This document shows positions 50,701 through 60,859 of a DNA stretch of 64,000 nt, piece after piece. The translations under genes were made by a program, and so were the position numbers. The stretch lies in contig NC_091136.1 of the NCBI RefSeq assembly GCF_041381155.1, positions 47,668,284 to 47,732,283 on the forward strand. The letters are read 5' to 3'. The notes beneath the pieces were generated by a model that saw nothing but the letters and a program-made list of their open reading frames with translations, had not been told where the DNA came from and did not search any database. The DNA is from Argopecten irradians. Its lineage: Eukaryota > Mollusca > Bivalvia > Pectinida > Pectinidae. Each line of letters begins with the position of its first letter. Position 1 is the stretch's first letter.

Positions 50701-53700
50701 ATAAACTTGGTAGCTCTTCATCTCAGCATGCTATAAGTCAAATATCAGGACCCTAGGTCTCCAGGTTTTGGAGAAGAAGTTGTTTAAATGGAAAAGTTGA
50801 CGCAGGAAGGACGGCCGTACGACGGATGGATGACGGACGCCTCTCCAAGACATAAGCTCACTTGCCCTTCGGGCAGGTGAGCTAATAACTTATTGAATGA
50901 TCTATGTTTTACAAATTAATGTACAGTTTATTAAATTACCTTTGTTGCTTGCATCCTTGATTATTTGATAAACTAGTTTCTCTTGGTTGTCACCTCCTTT
51001 TGCTTGACTGAAATAAAATCTTGATATTAGACAAATGTCAAAGTCAGTGTATAATACTATATAGACATTACAGATCCCCCATAAAAACAGAAAATCTCAC
51101 TTGTAGCCCATCTGTAGTATGTGTAAAATAGTGTTGGGAATTGGTTGAAAGTTTATGGTCGATGATCTGTTTTGTGTAACTAATCAATGATCAATTAAAA
51201 AGGACTATATTTGACCGCATACGTTTTACAGGGAAATTGTACAAACATTCTTCTATAGGCTCACATGTTGCCATGTTCCCAGGTCGCTTATGTTTTCACA
51301 AATAAAATCATATTCCTCTGAACATTACTACATAGTGCTTATGTGCTCTTCAATTCATTTAGACGCTTGGTATTTGAAATGATATGAGCAACAACACACA
51401 CAAGTGATTGATTGTGACAAGTTTCCTTTGACATTTCTTGCATGTTATACTGACCGGCTAATTATACACTCTCGTTTATCATGATATTGGGCAATTCCGA
51501 AGAAACATGATTACAGATTTCTTAATTAATCAAACTCCCCAAACAAATGGTCCTCGATGAACTCAAATAATCGGAGCAACCCTATAGTGTAAAAGTACAC
51601 ACATATACGTATATGGTGAGTATGATAACCTAGAAACATATGGAACATTATGGATTACCTGGCAGCATCTGGGTCTTTTAATTTATATACCAGGCTAGAT
51701 CCTCGTTTCAGCAGATCAACTTTTCCCTGTAATGTAAGATACAGTATATAATATTATACGTTATTGTATCTGTCATATAAATCATAGAAATAAAGACAAT
51801 AAGAACTTTAAGAGCAATGAATATTAACTAAATGACGGTCACAATTCATAAAGACTTCTACAACATAAAAGCTTATATGTTACCGTTGATAGCAGTCTGT
51901 TAATGGCAGTGACTCGTTGGTTGGCGTTACACTGTGGAAACTCTTGCTGTATAATTGCATCAGTTATTCCATCTGTATATGTCTGGCACAGCTCAATGAA
52001 TCTAGACAATGGAAAAAAATGGGTATAATAAGTGTATTTTAATTTTCTACTTTGCAGCAACTATAAGAGAAGACATGTTACCATTATGATTTTCTATTAA
52101 CTCTATAAGAGGAGAAAACAGAGGCAACAAATTATTAGTTTCATCAAAATCAAATATACCTTTAAAGCAATGTTTTGTGTGTTACAGCATGTGTGCTTTA
52201 TAATTCGTATTCACTAAGCCATCAGGGAAATTCAGTGCAAAAGTTTTTCCTGTGTTCTATTTTTAGCACCACAGTAAGCGATGGAGGTGATTTACCTTGT
52301 GACTTTTACCAAAATTGATCCAATGAAGTTTGTCCCAATTAGATAATTATGTACTAAGCTATGTTAGTAATGGTGCCATGTCAAAAATATTACCCCCTTT
52401 TTTGATGAAAAAAGTTTAAAACAATGTCATACATTTTTCTTTTATAGAATTCCTCATTTGGGTAACTTATTGATTACTCAAACAGGTAACCGATACTCAA
52501 ATGGGTTACTGGTAACCCATATGCACTAAAGGGTTGTGCCCAGTACGTTTGCCCAACCTGATTACTGTCTTATACTGGAAGGGGAAAACCACCAACTTGC
52601 GTATTATATGCAAACTAGAGTATTTTACCCCAATTGGAGTATGGATTTGTTACTAAAAATCAAGGATGTATATGAGAAGGATAAGTCACACTTGGTTTGG
52701 GGTAAGTGCAGCGCAGGAGCTTTTGTTTTTGTACACTGTGACGTTGGGCGACGACTGATTTTCCTTTTATATCCACCGGTACTACCTTTGATATAGCTTG
52801 CGGGTGTGAGGGTTACCGTCTTACTTTCTTAAGCGTGCTTATCATTTCATGAACTGTTGCATTTCTTTAACAACAAAAATTTAAGACATTTCTTCTAAAT
52901 CTTCCATCCTTAAAGCAAGTCCTAAACGTTGTGAAATTTAATAAACTTTATATTGGTGTTTTGTTTGACTCGATAAGACAAGTATTTGTTGATAAAAAAG
53001 TTTTTTATTTCTGGTTCTGTTCATAGGCGTCCTGTGTGGTGTTTAGTAGTGTAAAGAGACACCGTAAAGAGACAGTCATGAATCCCTCTCACTTATAAAT
53101 CCTAACTGTGAGAACATTGCGTCGTTATGTCATGACATCCGTCAGAACGACGTCACAATACATGTTAAACATATCACTACACCAACGGGAGAACACTTTA
53201 TAGGAGAATTATGATCTCATAAATATCCTTTTTGGTTGGTAAGGTTATATAGTGTCAGACCCGAGCAAATGGAAATATATTGGAATCAATTAAATATTTG
53301 AGAACAATTCCTCAAGCTTTCCTATCATTGCTTCCTATTAAATACTGCTGTATGGTAGCATTCTTAGCTTTTGGGAAGCTAATACTTGTATATACCATTA
53401 CATTCCAATGTTGATATTTAAGTATGATTTTTGTAAATGGAAAGGGCCTGTGTGGCTTTTACAGTTTTCTAACAGTCTAGTAATGGTAAAACATATCAAT
53501 ACCGTATTCGACCCAATTAGCGCCCATGTCCCTATAAACGCCCCTCTCCCTTTTTGGGGCCTCGATTTCAATTGCCCACGCATAAAGAAAGACCAAAACT
53601 ACACATAACTGTATAGATTTGCAATAATTAACTCTCATTAGCACCTTTTCATTTCAATTTTTTAAACGCCCTGGGCGCTTATTGGGTCGAATACGAGTAG

Positions 53701-54349
53701 TCTGTTTCGTCAACAAGACAACATAACGTTATACAGACATGCTGTGAGTTGGATATGACCAGAAACATATATACATATGTATATATGTTTCTGACAGTGG
53801 GTTTTGGGGGAGTACAACGTAGGAGCTTTTGTGTTTGTGCACTGACCGTGACGTTGGGCGACGACCGTTTTCCTTTGATATCTGCCGGCGCAGCCTTTGA
53901 TGTAATTTGCGGGTGCGAGGGTTACCGTCTTACTTTCTAAAGCGGGACCGTCATTTCATGAGCTGTCGTACTTTTTAACGAAAATTTAAGACATATCTTC
54001 TAAATCTTCCGTCCTTTAAGCAAGTGATAAACGTTGTAAAATTTAATAAACTTTACATTGGTGTTTCGTTTGACTTGATAAGACAAGTATTTGTTGAGAA
54101 AAACGGTTTTTATTCCCGGTTCATAGGCGTCTCGTGTGGTGTTTAGTAGTGTAAAGAGACAGTCACGAATCCTTCTCACTTATAAATCCTTGGAAACATA
54201 TATACATATGTATATATGTTTCTGATATGACAAGTCTCGTGTAAAACAGTTATTCAAACTATCTAAGATGAAAGCAAAACCCGCTGTTACCTTTTTTCCA
54301 AGTCAATAGCTTCATTAGGTTCTTCTTTAATTGAGCCGGACGTTGCCAT
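44145..54349 (-). CDS. POLR3F: POLR3F, RNA polymerase III subunit RPC6 (RPC39), 309 aa
   Basis: RPC6 is part of the RPC3-RPC6-RPC7 subcomplex that opens promoters and contacts TFIIIB during Pol III initiation in the nucleus. Exons on the minus strand: 54291-54349, 51884-52001, 51659-51726, 50940-51007, 47887-47999, 47344-47487, 46586-46693, 44574-44747, 44145-44222. Phases agree and the total is 930 nt, against 316 aa in human. Winged helix 1 contains FIELCQTYTDGITDAIIQQE and VTAINRLLST. Winged helix 2 contains LVYQIIKDASNKG, IRDIRYKCNLLLTQVNKILK and NLESKKLIKAVKSVA. Then come KKKVYMLYNLEPDRTVTGGA, WYSDQDFESEFVEVLNQQC, and a third helix block (DVWKYISELGISKVQLSVDD). The C-terminus ends NCVYMKEWLEI. 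Identification is certain at family level. Introns hold a Tc1-like element, tandem-unit elements and a hAT-like MITE. Confidence 0.96.
45013..46302. mobile_element. Tc1/mariner-like element with 124-bp inverted repeats
   Basis: TA lies on both sides (45011-45012 and 46303-46304). The inverted repeats at 45013-45136 and 46179-46302 differ at only a few positions and begin CTGCCGTTCTATCATAAG. The element is 1,290 bp, in the POLR3F intron between exons 46586-46693 and 44574-44747. It carries a short transposase-like frame. High arm identity suggests a fairly recent insertion. Confidence 0.85.
45862..46125 (+). pseudogene. Transposase relic inside the Tc1-like element
   Basis: An 87-codon frame starts MSKPRTDLKVRERVVKMYND. 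This looks like the first helix-turn-helix of a Tc1/mariner-type transposase (KVRERVVKMYNDGMG), and a later segment, KVSEEVVKFVEYRKKMRPSM, resembles the start of a second such domain. No catalytic DDE/D region follows before the right inverted repeat, so the gene is truncated and cannot act alone. The assignment rests on pattern and location within the inverted repeats. Confidence 0.45.
48475..50056 (+). mobile_element. AACAAGAGGCCC element with 146-bp-unit array (POLR3F intron)
   Basis: It begins AACAAGAGGCCCAAAGGGCC then TTAACGGTCATCTGAC. A second AAGAGGCCCAAGGGCC end lies at 48,606. From about 48,710 there are eight or so units of 146 bp (some shortened), each with TTTCAGCCAAATC, GAACTTGAGAAGAAGTTC, CAAGATGGCGGC, GGCCATCTTGGATTTC and AATAACAACACTTTGTC. 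The right end has clustered GCACGGCAGACGG-type CpG motifs. It is antisense to POLR3F. Open frames of 63 codons spaced 146 bases apart are by-products. Confidence 0.85.
50057..50885. mobile_element. Tandem-unit element with units near 143 bp
   Basis: It starts AACAAGGGCCCAAATGGCCC then GAATTGCTCAC, and ends GCTCACTTGCCCTTCGGGCA then GGTGAGCT. Internal units carry GTGACCTTGAATGAAGGTCA and CCTCTTGGTTA near 50183, 50337, 50469 and 50616. It abuts the preceding element and ends 55 bases from a POLR3F exon. Confidence 0.75.
51129..51586. mobile_element. hAT-like MITE with perfect 8-bp duplication (458 bp)
   Basis: GTGTAAAA flanks it at 51121-51128 and 51587-51594. The ends are TAGTGTTGGG and CAACCCTATA. 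It lies in the POLR3F intron between exons 51659-51726 and 50940-51007. Confidence 0.72.
52695..53102. repeat. First copy of a diverged 400-bp duplication
   Basis: It shares GACGTTGGGCGACGAC, GAGGGTTACCGTCTTACTTT, AAGACAAGTATTTGTTGA and CACTTATAAATCCT with the copy at 53797-54190, in the same order. It lies in POLR3F intron 1 and has no palindromes at its ends. Confidence 0.75.
53500..53699. mobile_element. 200-bp MITE with CCGTATTCGACCCAA ends
   Basis: Within flanking TA dinucleotides, the left end CCGTATTCGACCCAATTAGC then GCCC is mirrored on the right by GGGCGCTTATTGGGTCGAAT then ACG. A TA target suggests mariner-type mobilisation. Confidence 0.72.
53760..54223. repeat. Second duplication copy bracketed by two identical long palindromes
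   Basis: A perfect 34-bp palindrome (53760-53793; half-site CAGAAACATATATACAT) precedes the second copy of the 400-bp duplication (53797-54190). A 30-bp palindrome of the same sequence follows (54193-54222). The arrangement suggests a mobile unit with palindromic ends or a duplicated palindromic target. Confidence 0.7.
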
Positions 54350-54364
54350 TCTAAACAGACGATG

Positions 54365-54387
54365 CTTTCACTTTCACTACCGGAAGT
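54365..54387. promoter_or_regulatory. Shared POLR3F/KAT5 promoter: ETS core and GAAANNGAAA element
   Basis: Start codons of the divergent genes are at 54349 (minus) and 54574 or 54583 (plus), leaving about 225 bases. On the POLR3F side sits a full ETS/GABP site, ACCGGAAGT (54379-54387). Next to it, on the minus strand, is GAAAGTGAAAG (54365-54375), which fits the IRF-type GAAANNGAAA pattern. No TATA box is placed convincingly. ETS-driven bidirectional promoters are common for housekeeping pairs. The motifs are seen; function is inferred. Confidence 0.6.
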
Positions 54388-54573
54388 TGCATGTGCCATT
54401 TAAGTCCGCAGAATTACAGTTTAATGAAATAGTATTTCATATTTTTTTCTTTAAATGAAATTACTTTATGAACGCATTTAAATGTTAAATTTGGTTAATG
54501 ACGAGAATCGATTATTTCGGTAACACCCTAATCTTTTTGACGCTAACCTATTTACTGCGTTATTGTTATAAAC

Positions 54574-57500
54574 ATGACTGTAATGGCGGATACACAGGTA
54601 CGATGACCAAAATAATCGTAGATTTGTGTCGTTTATATGTAATTTGTGGATTAAAAAATTGCTTTTGTGAAATCATTATATCGTTTTCATTTCAGATGGA
54701 GCTCAGTGAAGGGTACAGGCTCCCTGTGCTTCTCAATAATGGTGACGGATGGCGTAAGTTTTGAATCTTTCTTTACACACTTGTGTTCAAAGGGGGATAA
54801 CTCTAAAGCAGGTGGTGAAATGACAGTAAAAAAGTTGACATTGAGTGGGTTTTTCAAATCCACATGATAGATGCATTCAGCAGACAACTTGTAACTCTTT
54901 TCCATCTTAACTAGAAAGAAAGACAGATACAAATATCTTTCATGATTTCTGTCCTTGCTAATCTTGAAATGAAAAATAAAACAGTTTTGTTCTTAAAGCC
55001 ACACTATACGTAACTATCGACAAAAATTCAAGTTAAATTCGACTCCGATGTTGTTAGTATTTGTAGATGTAGTTGAAATTAAGATATATTAAAGAATATT
55101 TATAATGTTTTTTTAATAACTTTGGTACAGCAGTTGTTGAAAGTCGATACATGTAAACATGCCTTCATTTTAAACTGGTCGCCATAGAAGTTACGATTAT
55201 TGCCGAACGGAAGTCGGAAAGTTCATGACCCGTTTTCGGAAGAGTTCGCACGGACGTTACGTAGTTACGGTAGTCACATGACGTTCTCGGCAACGACGTT
55301 ACCATGTCGGCTAACTTCGGCTTGTTTGACTAAGTGGGACCCACCTAGCGATGTTTAATATTTATTTGATTTTTATCAAAATATTCCAAATCATAATCGC
55401 TCATCTTGACTTCGATTTAGTCCTATCTCTGCATGACTTACAACAGGATTTTTTTTTCAACATTCTTCTAAATCATGAAAAAAATAAGAAAGATACGGAT
55501 ATTGGGCCTTTAATAATAGACTAGTTATTGTTAAAAAAACAGAAAAGCAAAAACATTGGTCCTTAATTTTTACACCTCATCACAAACTGAACTGTGTGGT
55601 TACTTTGAGACCAGCGCAAAAACAGCTAGAACATTACGTTTATCACCTTCGTCACTTTGACTTATAATTAATTAATCATCAACATTGACAGCATCAAAAA
55701 ATGAGAAAGAAGAAAGCACAATTTTCAAAAATGATCAAATACTTTAAATGATAAAATTAATTTACTAATCATAAAAAAGATGTTGACTCTTTGTTGCATA
55801 AAACTCAACCACCACAAAGTAATGTCATAACAAATTGGTTACCCAATGTATTATTTTCCAAATTCTGTATCTGAATTTCTACATTATAAAATGTTTCATG
55901 GAAATTATCAGAACCTGTTAAATTGTAACAGGAGCGGAAATGTATAGCTGCCAGACCGGGATTCGAACCTGGACACCAAACACTAACCGAGTGCAATACC
56001 GATAAGGAGTAACAATACATCGGACTATCAATATATTGCAATTGTATGCCTCTCATTAACTCAACTCGATCAATCGATGGCAATTTCAAAAAGTCGATAA
56101 CAACCGCCGATAGTACGCCAAAACTAAACTATCGATAGTTTCAATAGTCAGATATTTTTCTGTAACTTGGACTAAAATCATGTACTCACAGAGTTTCATT
56201 CAGTAACAGACTAACAGTCATGATAAAGTGTCACTTTTCCATGCTTTTCAATCCAAATGCAAACACCGACAATGTTCTCAATCACGATCTTCATTGCGTT
56301 TGAGTTGGTACTGACGCTAGCAGGTAAAGAGAAGTAACTCTAAACCAATACTACACTAGATGTACGTTATGGCTGCCAATTCATCAACCGGATTGAAATC
56401 AAATTTATGGTGCAATACCATCACAATACTATTGCAATTGTATTCTACAATAGTTAAACTATCGCGATAGAGTTTCCCTCGATAGCAATAGTATTGCAAT
56501 ATTTAAAATTGTAGGCAATAGTCACTCCTAAATACCGACTGAGCTACTTGGTCACCGATGATCTACCCAGTTAAATCCCTCTATACTCCTCTCTCCTTTC
56601 TTGAAGTCTTTGCCCTGAAAGACATACAAGACCCTTCTAAACACCACCGGTCCACCGTGGGTAATATTTAGTTAGGCACAAATTCTGTAACAGGAGAGGA
56701 GAAAATGTACTGGCCTGAACCTCGGGACCCTCCAAACACTAGCCGATTGCTCTACCGACTGAGCTACTTGGTCACCAATGATTGATCCAGTCCAATCCCG
56801 CTACAAAATTATGATTTGTCATTCTTTTTTAATTACAATGTGTATATGTCAGATAGAAACATGAAGTGCTTTCACTTTCAGCCTTTCAAACTTATTATAA
56901 ACAGGGTATACTATATATTTATCTAAGACCCTAAAGGTTGTCTTTACCTGTAAAACGCTCTATAGAATAGATGGATAGAGCTAAAATAGTTTGATATGAT
57001 CCACAGTTAAACAAAGGCATCCATAATACACATGTATTTTATAAGAAGTGTACTTAGTAATAAACAATCTGTATTATATAGAATATGATATATTTCATGA
57101 ATCCTTATGTTTCAGATATGGCAGAGATTCTCGGCAAAAAGGAATTTCAAGGAAAACATTTGTACTACATCCATTATGAAGACTGTATGTACACACATAT
57201 ATTGATATAAATCATCATGTATCATATCGCGATATGAATTGTATCGCCACCCACCTTGTGATACATAGCTCTATGACATATATATATACTCTCTGTGAGT
57301 TATTTCTCCTTTAGCAGTTAATATATCTATCACATCAATCAGAATAATGGGAAAGCATCCTGATGTAGAAAAGATTTTCTTAATCAACTACCGGTAAATA
57401 AATACAGTGGAACCTCCCGAAACCGATCATGGTCGGTGCATATAATTTCGGCCGGTTTAGAGAGGGTTCGGTTTGGAGAAGTGAACCGAATACCGATCAT

Positions 57501-60312
57501 CACGATCCGGATTTAATCGATCGGAAGTCTTTTTTTACACTAGTGCACCGCATTTATGCCTAGTGTTCGTTAAAACCAACCGATATTGATTGTTAATGGG
57601 AATGTTATCACAAAAGAGAGAATCATACGTTTAAAAGGAATGGATTACAGCAAACTTGACTTTGTTACCGCTTATAAACGTATTTTAGTTAGTTAGTAGT
57701 TGCGTGAATGTTCTAATTACACGATGATCAGTCGATGCCGGCCATTATATGACATAGTCATTTTCTAAAACAATACATTGCTTCGGCTTCTTCATACAGA
57801 TAATTTATGTTATCCGACAACTACATATGTAAATAAAAAAAAGTGTGATTTGAATACGAAACTTTCTCTTTATTACTAGCTCTGCTTGTTTTCCTACAGT
57901 AAACAAACCGCGTGCACATGGTAGACCTTCGTTAGATATCTTAACAATAGACATGATTAAATAATCACACCACGATCTCGGGTATAATTACCGTGTACCT
58001 ATAGCCTTCACATCTGTATACATGCCCCAGGACATGTCATGCAACAACTATGGTACAGGTACGTGTGTATTTCACGGTCGGTTGATCAGACCTCAATTCA
58101 ATCTATCGGTGTCGCTCAGGTAAGGCCGGTTTTCAGAAGTGTATTTTAGTTACATTTGACTATTCCGATCTCAAAATCGGTATTCGGAATTGGGAGGGAT
58201 CGGTTTTGGGAAGTTTTATATACTATTAATAAAGAGGAATTCATTCCGTACATGACATCCATGTTCGGTTTCTAGAGGTGATCGGTTTTGAGAAGGTTCG
58301 GTTTTGGGAGGTTCCACTGTACTGTAGGTTGGGATATTACTCTCCAGAATGGAAAATTTACAATTGAGGAAATAAGATGTGGAACAGATCATGTAAGTAT
58401 CTGTCAGATACTGAATGTTTACGAAGCATATCCTGCACTTGCAGAAATTTTTTTGATTAATAAGTACAAAATGTTTCTTTTTTTTCTACATGCATTTAGT
58501 TAATAAACGTCTGGATGAATGGGTCCCAGAAGAAAGAATGGATATGAGCAAAGCAGAACTTCCAAAGAAAGACCCTAAGACTCCCAAAAAAGAAACAGGA
58601 AAACTTGGAGGAGGTGGTGGGGGAGTAGGAGGAGGAGGAAGTGGAGGGGGATTAGGAGGTGGAGGTGTCAGTGGTAGTGGTGGTGCAGGTCCTGGATCTA
58701 GGCCCGTCACACCAGAAAAAGAACTATTGGTAACCTATTATTACACAGATAAAAGCATTATGAATTACTATAAATGCTATGAATTTACAGCGCCGTTACA
58801 ATTAAAGTGTTCCTGTTTACACTCATTCACTCGATAGACACGTTGGCTGGTAGCTGATGTAGTAGGCTGGTAACTGATGCAGTAGATTAGATTTTAATTG
58901 GCATGTAACAAAGGCACTGATTGGCTGAAGCATCAGCAGCCTGACTGATTGCCCCCCGACTGACAAGATCGCCGACAAAATTGAGAAGTAGGCGGAGCCG
59001 GCAGATCTTTGAAATTCATACCCGACTCTGTTGTACAATGTGTTTGATCACGTTGTGTACTATTTAATTTTTTACAATGTATACATTCAATCAATGTACG
59101 TTCCAATGGATCAAATTTTTCATCGTGTTTGTTAATGTGTTGGGTTTATATCTATTGTATCCATTGTAATGTTACATGTAATGTCATAGCCGAATCTAAA
59201 TTCTGTTGTACCTTCTGACTGGCTTTTCCGCTGCAAGGTCCGTTTGGTGTGGAAAACAAATCAGGTACGACTGACATTCCAATGAAACACGGTTTTGTTA
59301 CATACCTGGATGTTAGTAAGGGATTTTATTCTAGTTGTAGACGTCGAGTTTGAATGCATTGCCTAAATACTTGTAATTTAATTTGATTCATATTTGCGTG
59401 ACCCTCACAGGTAATGTTCTCAGAGGTTGGCGCATGCTCGGCGGTAGTTTACAAAATATTGGTTGGTTTTAGCCGAGAAATTGTAAGCACTAGATTCAAA
59501 TGCATCTCTCTGATTAAATACTGGTGACAAAGTTAAAAAAAAATCTACGCCTACAGCTGCAATAGCATCCCCTACTCACATCCAGGTATGTGTCAAAGCC
59601 ATGTTTTATCAGAATATATTTTGACAAGACACGATGGTCGGTCATACATTGTACCCGATTTGGTTTCCCACACCTTGCGGTAAAGTAATAAATAGTCAGA
59701 AGCAGGTGATTTATTTTCCTTACAATTTCTGTCTTTCCATACGTACTTCACTGATTAGCGCTGATCAGTGTCTATACATGAGATAATTAAAATGTATTTG
59801 TGTAATCTTTTCACATTATGAAGCTTCCGATGCCGATCATTTTATGTATATATACTGCTTACTGGTAAAGTACACGTTTCTGATCTTGGTAATCACTGAC
59901 AGACATTTCCGACTGTTTAGCTCGGCCCCTACATTGAAGAGGCAGCCAATGAGAGCGGCGCTTACACAGCTTATTGAATGTTTTTGGCAAACTGACTAGC
60001 TACCATGCAACCAATCAACGGAACCACCCACTAGACTTGCCGTCACATGTACGCTTATTCTAATGGCGCTGTAAAGTAATGTAAGAATGCCAAAAGCAGA
60101 CTCAGATACTACTGATCTAATGTTAGTTTAATAGAAAGGTTGATTTTACTTAAAGCAAAATCAATATATACTATTGTTATATTAAATGTAATTTAATTGT
60201 TATTTTTGTTTTCTCTTTGTCATAGAATGGCTCAGCAGTGACTCTTTCTTTATCAAATAAAAAGTCATCTGTAAGCAGAAAACGAAAGGGACCAGAAGAA
60301 GACTCTAATATG
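54574..60312 (+). CDS. KAT5: KAT5/Tip60 acetyltransferase, N-terminal part, runs past the window
   Basis: MYST-family lysine acetyltransferase of the NuA4/TIP60 complex. Exons seen: ATG at 54574 or the in-frame 54583 to 54597; 54696-54753; 57116-57184; 58500-58729; 60226-60312. Phases match and the shorter start gives 153 codons so far. MADTQMELSEGYRLPVLLNN parallels human MAEVGEIIEGCRLPVL. The chromo barrel spans about residues 7-60 (MAEILGKKEFQGKHLYYIHY, then EDFNKRLDEWVPEERMDMSK), followed by ELPKKDPKTPKKE, a glycine-rich insert and GSRPVTPEKE. The last visible exon ends with the basic patch SSVSRKRKGPEEDSNM, as in Tip60 before its zinc finger. The C2HC finger and HAT domain must lie beyond 64,000. 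Introns contain large repeats. Confidence 0.93.
54993..55513. mobile_element. MITE with TTAAAG(G)CC ends in KAT5 intron 2
   Basis: The left end is TTAAAGCCACACTATACGTA. The right end is the inverse of TTAAAGGCCCAATATCCGTA. The interior is somewhat CpG-rich (GTTCGCACGGACGTTACG). It resembles the element at 37.2 kb. Confidence 0.65.
55918..56015 (-). repeat. tRNA-derived SINE with intact B box
   Basis: On the minus strand, GTTAGTGTTTGGTGTCCAG leads to the B box GGTTCGAATCCC, then a shared tail ending CTCCTGTTACAATT. The A-box end is degraded (TTATCGGTATTGCACTC). Confidence 0.7.
56527..56580 (-). repeat. SINE head fragment
   Basis: On the minus strand, GGTGACCAAGTAGCTCAGTC then GGTATT gives a clear A box, but no B box follows in register. 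The head is truncated. Confidence 0.55.
56681..56790 (-). repeat. Near-complete tRNA-derived SINE
   Basis: On the minus strand it reads GGTGACCAAGTAGCTCAGTC then GGTAGAGC (A box), GGCTAGTGTTTGGAGGGTCC then CGAGGTTCAGGCC (decayed B box), and a tail ending CTCTCCTGTTACAGAATT shared with the 55.9-kb copy. Confidence 0.75.
57415..58319. mobile_element. 905-bp element with CAGTGGAACCTCCC ends in KAT5 intron 3
   Basis: The left end is CAGTGGAACCTCCCGAAACC. The right end is the inverse of CAGTGGAACCTCCCAAAACC. The flanks are TA on both sides. Subterminal GGTTCGGTTT and CCGATC motifs repeat. No transposase frame remains. It lies between the two exons that complete the KAT5 chromo barrel. Confidence 0.75.
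58606..58685 (+). other. KAT5: Glycine-rich coding insert in KAT5
   Basis: About 27 codons (GGA/GGT/GGG with a few Val, Ser and Leu) form a glycine-rich run just after the chromo barrel, between KKETGKL and SGSGGAGPGSRPVTP. Human Tip60 has a short GLPGSRPGSP segment at the equivalent place and no such run. The purine-rich DNA suggests slippage expansion within the exon. Confidence 0.75.
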
Positions 60313-60859
60313 GTAAGTTTTGTTGATGTTAAAGGGGTATTCCTTGTAACTGTAGTCAAAACTTTTACAAAATAAAAAATCTCGGCCTTTTGAATTTTTA
60401 GCGTGCCTTGAAATTCATGGCCCTTACGTGAATAACAAAATTTAAAAGTTAGGAGAAGTAAATTATTCGTTTAATTAATTAATTAAATTATTTTGTGGCG
60501 GTCCGCCACTATGTGGTTAGCCCTGCCCACATTCTGATGGGAAATGTATAGATCGCGCATGTGTGACCGCTTGAAAAACAAATGGACGGTTTTATGCAGT
60601 AGACCTATGCAATAGTAAATAATTTTGAATATGCCGAGACCAATTTTCCACTTATGAACGAATAAACCTTTAAGGCTATATGATATCCGTTTCATTATAA
60701 ATCCCGACGTTTGATTTGATTACCCCCAATAGGCCACGCTGTTCATATGCTGCTTTAATTTGATACAGATCTTACAGCCAATACGGAATACGTGCATCGT
60801 CAACAAATAACACAAAGTTTAAATACTGGTCAGTTTTTATGATATAATATGAAATATCA

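Noticed and set aside
55940..56780. Possible tRNA genes (A box TAGCTCAGTCGG, B box GGTTCGAATCC)
   Set aside because: No copy folds into a full cloverleaf with acceptor stem. The shared tails and truncations identify them as SINEs.
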